This document shows positions 1 through 8,905 of a stretch of 64,000 nt of DNA, piece by piece. Position numbers and translations under genes: made by a program. The notes beneath the pieces are model-generated. The model searched no databases. It was not told where the DNA came from and worked only from the letters and a program-made list of their open reading frames with translations. Numbering within the stretch: position 1 is the first letter of the stretch; each line of letters begins with the position of its first letter. The DNA is from Roseisolibacter agri (lineage in GTDB: Bacteria; Gemmatimonadota; Gemmatimonadetes; Gemmatimonadales; Gemmatimonadaceae): contig NZ_BRXS01000003.1 in assembly GCF_030159095.1 (NCBI RefSeq), positions 248,001 to 312,000 of the forward strand, read 5' to 3'.

Positions 1-887
1 GCCATCTGCACGAGCACCAGCTCGAGGTCCTCGAACAGCCGCCGCCGCACCGGCGAGCTGGCTGCGGGAGAGTCGAGCAGGAGCCGCGTGTCCTGCAGGA
101 GCGTGCGCGCCCACTGCGCCACGCGGGCGTCGGCGAGCGAGTCGAGCGGATCGGCGCGGTACGACACGAGCAGCGCCTCGACCGACGTCAGGTGCCGCAC
201 GGTGGCGACGTCGTACGCGAGCCGGTCGGTGTCGAGGCGGCGCGCACCGGCGCGGGCCGGCGTGCGGACCGTGCGCGACGCGACCTCGCGCGTCGGCGTG
301 CGGTCGGCCGGCTCCAGCGACGGCGTGGACGAGGGCGTGGACGACGGCGCCGGCTCGGCGGTCGGCGCCTCGGCGACCATGCTCGGCGCCGCGGTCATCG
401 AGTCGGCGCGGCGCGCGTCGGGCGTCGCGCTGTCGGGCGTGCTGCCGGTGACGGCGACCGCCGGCGCGGGCGCGCCGACCTGCGCGCGCCCCTCCCACCA
501 GCGGCCGCCGGCGACGCCGACGGCCAGCAGCAGCGCCGCCGCGGCGGCCATCGACCAGCCGGACGACCAGTCGGAGCGCGTGAAGCGGGGCGCGCGCGCG
601 CGGCGCGCGGCGCGCGCGGCGTCCAGCGAGACGACGGGCGTCTCCGCCACGGGCGTCGCCACGACCGGCGCGACCGGCGCGATCGGTGCGGCGCCGGCGC
701 GCGTGCCGCGGGCGGCCATGATGGCCTCCCACATGGCGTCGCGCGGCACCTGCGCGGGCGGCCGGTGGTAGTCGCGCGCCGCCTCGGCGATCAGGCGGTC
801 GAGCGCGGCCACCTCGGGCGCGTCGTCGTCGTGGTCGGCCGGGCCGTGGCCAGAGCCATGTCCGGGCGGCAGGATGCGATTCGTCAT
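1..887 (-). CDS. Anti-sigma factor-like single-pass membrane protein, C-terminus beyond window
   Basis: The reading frame starts with ATG at 887 and stays open for 295 codons to the window edge, so the C-terminus is missing. Its ATG overlaps the stop codon of the upstream sigma factor (ATGA), a classic arrangement of an ECF sigma gene and its anti-sigma partner. The N-terminal 120 residues are probably cytoplasmic. A hydrophobic segment follows at about residues 126-142 (SMAAAAALLL and onward), then a Pro/Ala/Ser/Thr-rich stretch of about 80 residues and a more ordered, probably periplasmic part. I see no HxxxCxxC zinc finger, so it is not a ZAS-type anti-sigma factor. The function is inferred from position and topology, not from a recognised domain. 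Confidence 0.6.
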   Translation of the reverse strand, partial: MTNRILPPGHGSGHGPADHDDDAPEVAALDRLIAEAARDYHRPPAQVPRDAMWEAIMAARGTRAGAAPIAPVAPVVATPVAETPVVSLDAARAARRARAPRFTRSDWSSGWSMAAAAALLLAVGVAGGRWWEGRAQVGAPAPAVAVTGSTPDSATPDARRADSMTAAPSMVAEAPTAEPAPSSTPSSTPSLEPADRTPTREVASRTVRTPARAGARRLDTDRLAYDVATVRHLTSVEALLVSYRADPLDSLADARVAQWARTLLQDTRLLLDSPAASSPVRRRLFEDLELVLVQM

Positions 888-1426
888 GAGACCCACTCCC
901 CGGCGAAGTCCTTCAGCGCCTCGCGCAGCTTGGCGCGGGCGCGGAAGAGCTGCGCCTTCGACGTTCCGGTCGCGACGCCGAGCGCCGTGCCGATCTCCTC
1001 GTGCGTGAAGCCTTCCACGTCGTGCATCAGGAACACGGTGCGATACCCATCGGGGAGCGCGGCGATGGCCTTCGCCAGCCGCTCCTTGAGATCCGGTTCT
1101 GCCTCGCGCGTCGCGACGCCCACGGTGAGCGCATCGTCGAGCGGGGCCTCGCGGCTGCGGTGGCGCTTCAGCTTGCGCAGCCCGTTCAGCGTCACCGAGA
1201 CGCCGATCGCGTGCAGCCAGGTGCCGAGCGCGGAATCGCCGCGAAAGTCGCCGAGCCGGTCGAAGGCGCGCACGAACGTCTCCTGGGTGAAGTCGCGCGC
1301 CAGGTCCTCGTCCCCCGCCATGCGAAACGCCAGGCGGTAGACGCGGTCGACGTGCTGTTCGTAGATCCAGCGCTGCGCGGCCATGTCGCCGGCGGCGGCG
1401 CGGGAGATCAGGGACGGTTCGGTCAC
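884..1426 (-). CDS. ECF-family RNA polymerase sigma factor
   Basis: The product has 180 residues with the two ECF regions. Sigma region 2 includes DFTQETFVRAF for core binding and -10 recognition. Region 4 includes LPDGYRTVFLMHDVEGFTH and a helix-turn-helix (EEIGTALGVATGTSKAQLF) for -35 recognition. I chose the GTG at 1426 (VTEPSLIS) because the longer frame upstream runs into the repeat element at 1528-1702 and has low-complexity sequence. The gene overlaps the downstream membrane partner by four bases. An ECF-type promoter signature lies about 67 bases upstream (1494-1519), consistent with autoregulation. Its regulon is unknown. Confidence 0.88.
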   Translation of the reverse strand: MTEPSLISRAAAGDMAAQRWIYEQHVDRVYRLAFRMAGDEDLARDFTQETFVRAFDRLGDFRGDSALGTWLHAIGVSVTLNGLRKLKRHRSREAPLDDALTVGVATREAEPDLKERLAKAIAALPDGYRTVFLMHDVEGFTHEEIGTALGVATGTSKAQLFRARAKLREALKDFAGEWVS

Positions 1427-1493
1427 GGGCTCCAGGCTCGGGCCACGCAGCTCGGGGCGGGTGCGGCCGCCGCGCGCTCCGTGGTGCCCTTCG

Positions 1494-1519
1494 GACACGG
1501 GGGGCGGCGAAACGGTTGC
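1494..1519 (-). promoter_or_regulatory. Candidate ECF-type promoter of the sigma factor gene
   Basis: Read on the minus strand, GCAACC, 14 bases, then CGTGTC. The same spacing and near-identical boxes occur before the second ECF sigma gene and before the vWA gene. The CGT-C -10 box fits the general ECF pattern. It is a candidate only; the start site has not been mapped. Confidence 0.45.
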
Positions 1520-1527
1520 GCGGGGAA

Positions 1528-1702
1528 GCGCGATGAAGCGGAGGATGGAACGGCGGAGGGCGATACCGCGGGAAACGATACGGCGTGATACGAAAGGGCG
1601 GACCCCTCGAGCTTCGCGCTCGGTTGGTCCGCCCCATCGTTCCACGCCGTACCGTCTTCCGCCGTTCCGTCCTCCGCCCCACCGTCCTCCGCCGTTCCGT
1701 GC
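1528..1702. repeat. Family A long imperfect inverted repeat, copy 1
   Basis: This intergenic element can fold end to end. A left arm rich in GGAACGGCGGA motifs ends in GGCGGACCCC. A short centre contains CGAGCTT. The right arm starts at GGTCCGCCCC and ends in TCCGCCGTTCCGTCC motifs. It lies between the sigma factor start and the DUF3072 stop. Two relatives occur near 27594 and 46283. Confidence 0.75.
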
Positions 1703-1706
1703 CCTG

Positions 1707-1940
1707 CTAGTGATCGATCCCCCGCCCCGTCCGCTCCCGCAGCTCATCGATCTTCTTCGACGCCTCGGCCTTCGTGAGCTCGGGCTCGAACTCCTCGCCC
1801 GCCTCCTCGGAGAGCGTCTGGAGGTAGGAGGCCTGGGCGCCGGTCATGGTCTCGTCGCCGGTCACCCACTGATCGGGGTCCTTCCGCGTGTTGTCGGGCG
1901 TCTCGGGGGTCTCGCGCGTCTCGGGCTTCTGCTTCGCCAT
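1707..1940 (-). CDS. DUF3072 family small protein
   Basis: The product is a 77-residue, very hydrophilic protein. Residues 32-73 (MTGAQASYLQTL, AGEEFEPELTKAEASKKIDEL) match my memory of the DUF3072 consensus, a short helical domain found in many soil bacteria. The N-terminal 25 residues are rich in Lys, Glu, Thr and Pro and probably disordered. The ATG at 1940 is the only start that gives a normal family length. Upstream on the minus strand are TTGGTT- and TATCTT-like boxes, so it is probably transcribed alone. No biochemical role is established for the family, and the neighbours give no clue. Confidence 0.8.
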   Translation of the reverse strand: MAKQKPETRETPETPDNTRKDPDQWVTGDETMTGAQASYLQTLSEEAGEEFEPELTKAEASKKIDELRERTGRGIDH

Positions 1941-2059
1941 CGTGTCCTCTCGGTCCAGGCCAACCGGCGCGGAGCCCCTTCGCCCCGCCGCCATGCCTTG
2001 AAGGAAGGCAGGATGCGTACCGAAGATACACCGAACCAACGACCAGCCGACGGATGCGT

Positions 2060-5000
2060 TCAGCCCGATGCGCCCGCCTCCACTGGTGCGGGCGCGTCGT
2101 CCACCTCCAGCGACTCCTCCGGTCGCATCGCGCCAGCAAGGCGCCAGATCAGGACCATGAGGGCGCACGCGGTGGCCGCGCCGACGATCGCCGCCGCGAG
2201 GTCCGCCGTCGTCGTGGCGTCGCGCACGCCGCGCAGCGCGCCGACGCCCGCGCCGAACAGCCCGCCGAACGCCCACGCCGCGACGCTCCCGCGCCCGAAC
2301 GCCCACACCAGCGCCGCCGCCCCGGCGACGCCGAGCAGGGCGAGGCCGACGGTCGGGGCCAGGCCGCGGTCGCCCTGGAGGGCCGGCGCCAGCAGCACCG
2401 CCACCGCCGCCAGCACGGCCACCCGCGCCCACACCGCCCGCAGCGCCAGCACGATCCCGAGCACGACGATAAGGCCGAGCGGCTGGAGCAGCATCGCGGA
2501 CGGCGCGTCGAGCAGCTGTGAGAGCCAGGGGAGCCGCTCGCCCAGCCCCGTCGCCGGCATCGCCGGCCAGCCGTCGGGGCGCACGCGGTCGGCCAGCAGC
2601 GAGAAGAGGAGCGGCGTCGCCGCCAGCCCGAGCCCCGCGATCGCCGCCTCGCGGACGCCGTCCGGGCCGTCGGGGACCCAGGGGAGCGCGGCCCGCCGGC
2701 GGAGCGCGTCCAGCAGGCTCCACCCACCGGCCACCATCCCGCCGAACACCGCCGCGCCCAGGATCGCGCTCAGCGCCGCGGCCGACAGGTAGACCGACCA
2801 GGGCTGCTCGGTCGGCCAGTTGGTGAACGTCGCCTCGAGCCCGTTCGCCTGGGTGCCGAGGGTGACCAGCGCCGCCAGGCCTCCGACCGCCAGCGCCCCG
2901 CGCCGCCCCAGGCGCGTCCGGCCCGCCGCCACGTCCTCGCGCGGCGCTCGGCGCAGCGCCCGAAGGGCAAGTCCGAAGGCGAGGCCCAGCGCCAGCAGCC
3001 CGCCGCCGACCGAGAAGGTGAGGCGGCGGCTGGCGCGCTCGCGGTTGGCGCGCTCGACGGCCTCGGGGAGCTTCACGTCGCGGCGCACGTCCACCAGGGC
3101 GTCGCCCACCACGTCGGCGCGGAGGCGGGCGCGCGCACCGCCGGGGAGCGCGACCGCCGGATCCTCGTACTCCACCGTCGCGTCCACGCGGCGCGGGCGC
3201 GGCACGAGCGTCACCCCCACCTCGCGCAGCCGCGTCGGGTCGGCGCCGCGCGCGCGGAGCGCCGCCGCGGCGACCGTGCGCGCGCGGTCGGCGGTGAGCG
3301 TGTCGCCCGGCGCGGCCTCGGGCAGCTGGTGCATCAGCTTCCGCACGCGCCCGTCGGGCTGCACCAGCACGCGCCACGACTCCGCGCGTTCCTGCAGCGT
3401 GCCGTTGCGGCGCACGTAGCGCACCTCCCACACGGGGCCGGGCGCGTAGCTGGTCGCGATCGACTGCAGCGCGGCCACCGCGCGTGCGCGGCTCCTCAGC
3501 GAGTCGCGCAGGAAGCGGCGCAGCTCCGTCTCGCGGTCGGCGTCGCGCACCGCGAGCGTGCGCGTCCAGCGCGCGGGCTCGCCGCCGGCGGCGCGCAGCG
3601 CGGAGTCCGCGACCGTCGCGACGCGGGCACGCGACGCGGTGAACGGCGGGCCGAGCGTGGCGCGCGGCGGCAGCGCGAGGGCGAGCAGCACGGCCGCGGC
3701 GCCCGCGGCCAGCGCGGCCAATCGGCGCGCGCCGCCCGCGCGGTCGGGCACCACCGTCTCGGGCGGCGCGTCGTCGATCACCGGCAGCACGTCGCCGCGG
3801 CGCCAGTCGGCGAAGCGCGGCGGCACCTCCGGCATTGCGGCGCGCGCACGTCGCCGCGCCAGCGCGCCCTGCGCCACGAGCAGCGCGGGCAGCAGCCCGG
3901 CGCCCACCACCACCGCGGCGGTGACGCGATACGCCGCGCCATCGCCGTGCAGCGCGAACAGCCCGAACCACGCGAGGTCGTAGAGCACGTGCGCGACGAT
4001 GGTCGTCGGCAGCCCCACCGTCAGATAGAGCACGGCCCACAGCGACGCCTCGAGGAACAGCTCGACGCCGCGCGCGTACGCGGGCCACGACGGGTAGTTC
4101 GCGTGCCCGAAGCCGAACACCAGCGCCGTCACGATCACACCTGCGGCCATCCACCAGCGGCGCGACGCGCGGCGCCCCACCCACAGCGACAGCAGCGCGA
4201 GCGGCACGGCGCGGAAGACCGCCTCCTCCCACACGCCCGCGAACAGCGCGGTGCCGATCGCGCTCACCCACGGCAGCGGCGTCGCGATCTGGTCCGGATC
4301 GTCGAGCGTCCCCGTCGGCACCCACCAGCCGAGCGTGCGGCGCGTCGTGAGGTAGAAGAGCGACACGTACGCGAAGCCGAGCGCGGCGAGCGCGTAGCCG
4401 CCCATGACGTGCGCCGCGACCTCGCCGGTGCCGCGATGGCGCAGGTACGCGTACCAGTCCACCTGCCGCGGGAAGGCGCGCCGCGTCAGCACCTCCGCCG
4501 CGGCGACGGCGCCGCCCACGAACAGCGCGACCGCGACGCCCGCGGCGATGGCGCCGAACACGTTGAGCGCGACGAAGCTCGCCGTCGGCGTCGCGGTGTC
4601 GTACCCGAACCACGCGAGCGGCAGTCCGTTCAGCGCGCCGAGCAGCATCAGCGCGCCGACGGTGCTCCCGACGAGCATCGCGGGGCGCCAGCGCACCGCG
4701 TCGCGCAGCTTCACGAGCGCCACCAGCGCGCCTGCGAAGAAGATCAGCATGCCCGGCAGCGAGAGCTGCGCGTACAGCTCGTTCGACGCGCGCATCTCGC
4801 CGTAGCGGCGCGTCCAGCTCTCGGGCACGTCGACGTACGTGCGCACGCCGAGCACGTCGACGCCGCCGGCGGCGCGCGCCGAGTCCATGCCCGTCACCAC
4901 GACGTCGGCGCGGATGGGCGCCTCGCCCACCGTGCGGCCGACGCGCGTGTAGCGGTACGTGCGGTCCACGCGCCCGCTGCGCGGCTGCGTGATGTACGAC

Positions 5001-5539
5001 GCGGCCGTGAAGCGCCACGCGTCCGCCGGCAGCCCACCGGCCCACCGCGGCAGCGCCGCATCCGCCGCCGCGCGGCCCGCGGCCTCGCTCACCGTCGGCC
5101 GGCGGTCCGTCTCCGCGAGCGTGCGCAGCAGCCCCACCACCCGGCCGTCCGGCGCGAAGCGCAGCCGCGCCTCGCGCGTGTTGCCCGGCGCGAACAGCCG
5201 CACCTCCCACGCGTAGAGCGCGACCTCGCGCCCCTGCGCCAGCGCGCGCACCGAGTCGGGCCCGCCGGCGGCGAGGTCCACGTAGGTCGCGAGCTCCTCG
5301 TCGTTCGCGAAGCGCGCCGCGGCGCGCGCGCCGGCCGGCGCGAGCCCGTCGCGGGCGGCCAGCGCACGGGCGCGCGCGATCGCCTCCTCGCGCGACAGGC
5401 GCAGCCCGACGTCCACCAGCGGATAGGCGCGCTCGAAGACGGCCAGCGTGACGAGCGCGAGGACGAGCGCGGTGACGACGGCGGCCGCGGCGGCGCGCCA
5501 CGCGCGGCGCGCGGTGGGTTCCGCGGGAAGTTCGGTCAT
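2060..5539 (-). CDS. Large CPBP-family (CAAX-protease-like) membrane metalloprotease
   Basis: The product has 1159 residues, several times the usual CPBP length of 200-300. After an N-terminal membrane segment (about 17-37) comes a soluble module, then a multi-helix bundle with the CPBP motifs: EEAVFR near residue 434, FGHANY near 476 and HVLYD near 523. In the family these Glu and His residues form the glutamic intramembrane protease site. From about residue 626 a second soluble module resembles the first, followed by another membrane bundle without the catalytic motifs. I read this as an internal duplication. The ATG at 5539 gives a good signal-anchor start. The family cleaves prenylated proteins, processes bacteriocins or acts as Abi factors; the substrate here is unknown. 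Confidence 0.82.
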   Translation of the reverse strand: MTELPAEPTARRAWRAAAAAVVTALVLALVTLAVFERAYPLVDVGLRLSREEAIARARALAARDGLAPAGARAAARFANDEELATYVDLAAGGPDSVRALAQGREVALYAWEVRLFAPGNTREARLRFAPDGRVVGLLRTLAETDRRPTVSEAAGRAAADAALPRWAGGLPADAWRFTAASYITQPRSGRVDRTYRYTRVGRTVGEAPIRADVVVTGMDSARAAGGVDVLGVRTYVDVPESWTRRYGEMRASNELYAQLSLPGMLIFFAGALVALVKLRDAVRWRPAMLVGSTVGALMLLGALNGLPLAWFGYDTATPTASFVALNVFGAIAAGVAVALFVGGAVAAAEVLTRRAFPRQVDWYAYLRHRGTGEVAAHVMGGYALAALGFAYVSLFYLTTRRTLGWWVPTGTLDDPDQIATPLPWVSAIGTALFAGVWEEAVFRAVPLALLSLWVGRRASRRWWMAAGVIVTALVFGFGHANYPSWPAYARGVELFLEASLWAVLYLTVGLPTTIVAHVLYDLAWFGLFALHGDGAAYRVTAAVVVGAGLLPALLVAQGALARRRARAAMPEVPPRFADWRRGDVLPVIDDAPPETVVPDRAGGARRLAALAAGAAAVLLALALPPRATLGPPFTASRARVATVADSALRAAGGEPARWTRTLAVRDADRETELRRFLRDSLRSRARAVAALQSIATSYAPGPVWEVRYVRRNGTLQERAESWRVLVQPDGRVRKLMHQLPEAAPGDTLTADRARTVAAAALRARGADPTRLREVGVTLVPRPRRVDATVEYEDPAVALPGGARARLRADVVGDALVDVRRDVKLPEAVERANRERASRRLTFSVGGGLLALGLAFGLALRALRRAPREDVAAGRTRLGRRGALAVGGLAALVTLGTQANGLEATFTNWPTEQPWSVYLSAAALSAILGAAVFGGMVAGGWSLLDALRRRAALPWVPDGPDGVREAAIAGLGLAATPLLFSLLADRVRPDGWPAMPATGLGERLPWLSQLLDAPSAMLLQPLGLIVVLGIVLALRAVWARVAVLAAVAVLLAPALQGDRGLAPTVGLALLGVAGAAALVWAFGRGSVAAWAFGGLFGAGVGALRGVRDATTTADLAAAIVGAATACALMVLIWRLAGAMRPEESLEVDDAPAPVEAGASG

Positions 5540-5607
5540 GGCAGGGAGCGGACGGGACGAGGGATGGCCGACGATGCCCCGCGCGACCGCCCGCCGCAAC
5601 CGCGCGG

Positions 5608-6480
5608 CTACGCCGGCACCGCCTCGCTCAGCTCCGCGAACGTCGCGTCGTCGAGCGTCAGCGCCGCGGCGGCGACGTTCTGCTCCAGGTGCGCGACGCG
5701 CGACGTGCCCGGGATCGGCAGCATCACGGCCGAGCGGCGCAGCAGCCACGCGAGCGCGACCTGCGCGGGCGTCGCGTGCAGCCGCGCGGCGGCGCGCGCC
5801 AGCGGCCCGCCCTCCTCCGCGAGCCTCCCGGTCAGCAGCGGATACCACGGGATGAAGCCGATCCCCAGCCCCTCGCAGTGCTCCAGCACCCGCTCCGCCT
5901 CACGCTCCGCCAGGTTGTACCGGTTCTGCACCGTGACGATCGGCACCACGCGGCGGGCGGCCTCGATCTGCTCGACGCTCACCTCCGACAGCCCGAGGTG
6001 CCGCACGAGCCCCTCGCGCTGCAGCTCGGCCATCACCCCGAACTGCTCGTCGGCGGGCACCTTGTGGTCGATGCGGTGCAGCTGCCAGAGGTCGATGCGC
6101 TCGAGCTTCAGCCGTCGCAGGCTGCCCTCGCACTGCGCGCGCAGGTGCTCGGGGCGGCCATTGGTGATCCAGCTGCCGGGGCCGGGTCGCTCGAAGCCGG
6201 CCTTGGTCGCGATCACGAGCCCCGCGGGATACGGATGCAGCGCCTCGGCGATCAGCTCCTCGCTCACGTTCGGGCCGTACGAGTCGGCGGTGTCGATGAA
6301 GTCGACGCCGAGCGCGACGCAGCGCCTGAGGACGCGGATCGCCTCGTCGCGGTCGCGCGGCGGGCCGAACACGCCGGGGCCGGTGATCTGCATCGCGCCG
6401 TAGCCCAGGCGGTGCACCGGCAGGTCGCCGCCGATGGCGAAGGTGCCGCTCTCGGCGGCGGAGACGTGGGGCATGGTCAT
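5608..6480 (-). CDS. Aldo/keto reductase
   Basis: The product is a 290-residue NADPH-dependent oxidoreductase of the AKR TIM-barrel type. The catalytic tetrad is visible: D63 and Y68 in DTADSYG, K93 in ATKAGF and H135 in LWQLHRID. The C-terminal [13 protein letters not shown] segment is the usual nucleotide-binding loop. The substrate cannot be deduced, but the sequence resembles broad-specificity YdbC/PdxI-like reductases. Start choice lies between ATG at 6480 and ATG at 6474; I took the first. It is transcribed divergently from the nitrilase-family gene at 6593 and shares a 112-base promoter region with it. Confidence 0.9.
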   Translation of the reverse strand: MTMPHVSAAESGTFAIGGDLPVHRLGYGAMQITGPGVFGPPRDRDEAIRVLRRCVALGVDFIDTADSYGPNVSEELIAEALHPYPAGLVIATKAGFERPGPGSWITNGRPEHLRAQCEGSLRRLKLERIDLWQLHRIDHKVPADEQFGVMAELQREGLVRHLGLSEVSVEQIEAARRVVPIVTVQNRYNLAEREAERVLEHCEGLGIGFIPWYPLLTGRLAEEGGPLARAAARLHATPAQVALAWLLRRSAVMLPIPGTSRVAHLEQNVAAAALTLDDATFAELSEAVPA

Positions 6481-6592
6481 CGGGCGCGACGGTGTGCGGG
6501 TGCGGACGCGACGGTCGTGGGCGGTGCTCGCCGCGCAAGAAGCGGACTGCTTATGTTGCGCGGCGACGCCTTCCCCGACGCCGCCCCGAGAG

Positions 6593-7399
6593 ATGACGCT
6601 GCGCCTCGCGCTCGTGCAGATGACCGTGACCGACGGCGCGCCGGACGAGAACGTCGCGCGCGCCGCGGCGCTCGTGACCGCGGCGCCGCCCGCCGACGTG
6701 TACCTGCTGCCCGAGCTGTTCACGACGGGCTACGCGCACGACACGTGGGCCGACGCGGCGCGCGGCGCCGCGCGCACCCTCGACGCGCTGCAGCAGCTCG
6801 CGGACGCGCGCGACGCGTGGATCGGCGGCAGCTTCGTCGCCGCGACGGCGGACGGCGGGATCGCGAACCGGATGCACCTGCTGTCGCCGCGCGGCGCATC
6901 GCCATCGTCGGCGCTGGTGACGTACGACAAGGCGCACCTCTTCCCGCCGATGGGCGAGCCGGAGCGGCTGGTGGCCGGCACGACGCGCGTGCGCACGCGC
7001 GTGGGGCGCGGCGACGCGGCCGCCGACGCGGCGCTCAGCATCTGCTTCGACCTGCGCTTCCCCGAGCACTACCGCCGCGACGCTGCCGACGGCGCGACGC
7101 TCTTCCTGTGCGTCGCCGAGTGGCCGCATCCGCGCGGCGAGACGCTGCGCCTGCTGGCGCGTGCGCGCGCGGCGGAGAACCAGGCGTGGCTGGCGCTGTG
7201 CAACCGCGTCGGCGCGGCCGCGGACGGGAGCACGTTCCCGGGCGGCTCGTGCATCGTCGCGCCCGACGGCACCGTGGTCGCTGACGCGCGCGACGCGGCG
7301 GACGTGGTGCTCATCGCGGACGTCGACGTGAATGTCGCGCTGCGGGCGCGGGCGGCGTTCCCGGTGCTGCCGCTACGCGTGCCGGGCGTCGACGTCTAG
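6593..7399 (+). CDS. Nitrilase-superfamily C-N hydrolase (omega-amidase-like)
   Basis: The product is a 268-residue carbon-nitrogen hydrolase with the full catalytic triad: E41 in [11 protein letters not shown]113 in YDKAHLF and C151 in [13 protein letters not shown]. The YDKAHLF and CFDLRFPE motifs resemble omega-amidase/Nit2 or YafV-like enzymes, which hydrolyse alpha-ketoglutaramate or related amides. This assignment is by motif only. The ATG at 6593 is preceded by a TATGTT box at about 6552, suggesting a transcript start near 6564. No signal peptide is present, so the enzyme is cytoplasmic. Its convergent neighbour is an aminotransferase, which would fit a transamination/omega-amidase pair, but that protein is predicted to be exported. 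Confidence 0.88.
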   Translation: MTLRLALVQMTVTDGAPDENVARAAALVTAAPPADVYLLPELFTTGYAHDTWADAARGAARTLDALQQLADARDAWIGGSFVAATADGGIANRMHLLSPRGASPSSALVTYDKAHLFPPMGEPERLVAGTTRVRTRVGRGDAAADAALSICFDLRFPEHYRRDAADGATLFLCVAEWPHPRGETLRLLARARAAENQAWLALCNRVGAAADGSTFPGGSCIVAPDGTVVADARDAADVVLIADVDVNVALRARAAFPVLPLRVPGVDV

Positions 7400-7458
7400 A
7401 GCTTCGCGTCGCCTGCACTCGTCATTCAGGCCCGGCGCGCCGGACCCCTGTGGCCGTT

Positions 7459-7584
7459 GGAGAGGATACGGATGATCCGGATGATGCGGATGCTGCGGAT
7501 CGCTCCACGTGGTGCATGGGGCGTCGCCGCCACGCGGAGCGATCCGAACCATCCGTTCAGATCCGGAGCATCCGTATCCTCTCC
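7459..7584. repeat. Family B inverted repeat, copy 1
   Basis: The left end GGAGAGGATACGGAT (7459-7473) is exactly complementary to the right end ATCCGTATCCTCTCC (7570-7584). Inner segments also pair around CGGATCGCTCC and GGAGCGATCCG. It fills the convergent gap between the nitrilase and aminotransferase stop codons and is a good candidate for a bidirectional terminator. Confidence 0.85.
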
Positions 7585-7597
7585 ATAGGTCAACGAG

Positions 7598-8773
7598 TCA
7601 GGTCGCGGCCTTCCCCAGCACGCGCGCGAACACCTCCGTCGCCGCGCGCATCTCGTCCATCGTGCCGATCGACACGCGCGCGTGCGTCGCCAGCGGCGGG
7701 AACGGGCGGCCGACGAGGATCTGCTGCGCGCGGCACGCGTCCTGGAACGCCTTCGGGTCGCGGCGCACGTCGACCATCACGAAGTTCGCCTGCGACGGCG
7801 TGACCCGGTAGCCGCGCGACGCGAAGAAGCGCGTCGTGTACTCGCGCGCCTCGCCGTTGAGGCGCCGCTCGCGCGCGGCCAGCTCGCGGTCGCCGAGCGA
7901 CGCCAGCGCCGCCGTCGCGCCGAGCGCGTTGACGTTGATGCCGAGCGAGTGGCGCGCCATCGCCCGGATCGTCTCGGGGCGCGCCATCGCGTAGCCGACG
8001 CGCAGCCCCGCCATCCCGTGCGCCTTGGAGAACGTGCGCACCACCAGCACGCCCGGCGTCTCGAGCGCCAGCGGCAGCGCGGTCGCATAGGCGGGATCGT
8101 CCACGTACTCGTGGTACGCCTCGTCGATCAGCACCGCGGCGTCGGGCGCGTCGCGCTTCACGCGCCGCACGAAGACGGCGATCGCCGTCGCGGGGTACAG
8201 CGTGCCCGTGGGGTTGTTCGGGTTGCAGACGAACACGAGCCCCGCGCCGCCGGCCTGCGCGGCCATCGTCGGCAGGTCGAGCCGCAGGTCGCCGAGCACC
8301 GGGATCGCGCGCACCGGCGCGCCGAGCACGCGCGCGCGGTCGGCCGCGTCCTCGAACGTCGGCGCGGCGGTCACGAGCGCCTTCGCGGGCGACGTGAACG
8401 TGTCCACCGCCACGCGCAGCACCTCGCTCGACCCGCAGCCGAGCAGCACGTGGTCGACCGGGACGCCGTTGGCCTTCGCGATCGCCTCGCGCAGCGCGGT
8501 AGCCTGCGCGAACGGGTAGCGCGACGAGCCGGCCAGCGCCTCGCGCAGCGCGCGCAGCGCCACCTCCGACGGGCCGCGCGGGTTCTCGTTGCTACTGAGC
8601 TTGATGACGTCGGGCAGCGCGAGCCCCGCGTGGTCCGCCGAGTCGAGCGAGCCGGCCCGCCGCAGCTCGGCCGCCAGCGCCTCGCGCCCGCGTCCGCCGA
8701 TGAGCGAGGCCGAGACCACGCCCGCTCCGGAGAGCCCGAGCGAGCGGACGAACGAGCGGCGCGAGAGCGGCAT
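7598..8773 (-). CDS. Tat-exported HisC-like PLP aminotransferase
   Basis: The product is a 391-residue fold-type I aminotransferase of the histidinol-phosphate aminotransferase class. Visible features are the PLP lysine K250 in TFSKAHGMAGLRVGYA, FVCNPNNPTG near 181-190, the Asp in IDEAYHEY near 217, and a C-terminal Arg region. Unusually, the first 35 residues form a twin-arginine signal (SRRSFVRSLGLSGAG, then an AxA-like site), so the folded holoenzyme is probably sent to the periplasm. No histidine-biosynthesis gene is nearby, so a role in histidine synthesis is unlikely. Possible substrates are aromatic or other amino acids outside the cytoplasm. The ATG at 8773 is fixed by the signal peptide. 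Confidence 0.85.
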   Translation of the reverse strand: MPLSRRSFVRSLGLSGAGVVSASLIGGRGREALAAELRRAGSLDSADHAGLALPDVIKLSSNENPRGPSEVALRALREALAGSSRYPFAQATALREAIAKANGVPVDHVLLGCGSSEVLRVAVDTFTSPAKALVTAAPTFEDAADRARVLGAPVRAIPVLGDLRLDLPTMAAQAGGAGLVFVCNPNNPTGTLYPATAIAVFVRRVKRDAPDAAVLIDEAYHEYVDDPAYATALPLALETPGVLVVRTFSKAHGMAGLRVGYAMARPETIRAMARHSLGINVNALGATAALASLGDRELAARERRLNGEAREYTTRFFASRGYRVTPSQANFVMVDVRRDPKAFQDACRAQQILVGRPFPPLATHARVSIGTMDEMRAATEVFARVLGKAAT

Positions 8774-8893
8774 GGGCGGAGCGGCGAGGGTTGAAGCCGG
8801 ACGGCGCGACGACAGTACGGCGTGGGCACGGGCCCGGCAACCGCTCGGCGGGAGCGCGCCATGCTCGTGCTCGCGCGCCACCGCGGCCCGTCG

Positions 8894-8899
8894 TACGTT
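8894..8899 (+). promoter_or_regulatory. Candidate -10 box of a leaderless transcript
   Basis: TACGTT lies six bases before the ATG at 8906. No Shine-Dalgarno sequence is present between them. The spacing is what a leaderless mRNA would need (TANNNT, then a start 6-7 bases on). Confidence 0.4.
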
Positions 8900-8905
8900 G
8901 GCGCC

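Noticed and set aside
1-887. A zinc-finger (ZAS) anti-sigma assignment for the first gene
   Set aside because: No HxxxCxxC motif is present in the 295 residues seen. The anti-sigma call rests on the overlap with the sigma gene and on single-pass topology only.
7598-8773. hisC as part of histidine biosynthesis
   Set aside because: No other his gene is nearby, and a Tat export signal is incompatible with a cytoplasmic pathway step. I therefore gave no gene symbol.
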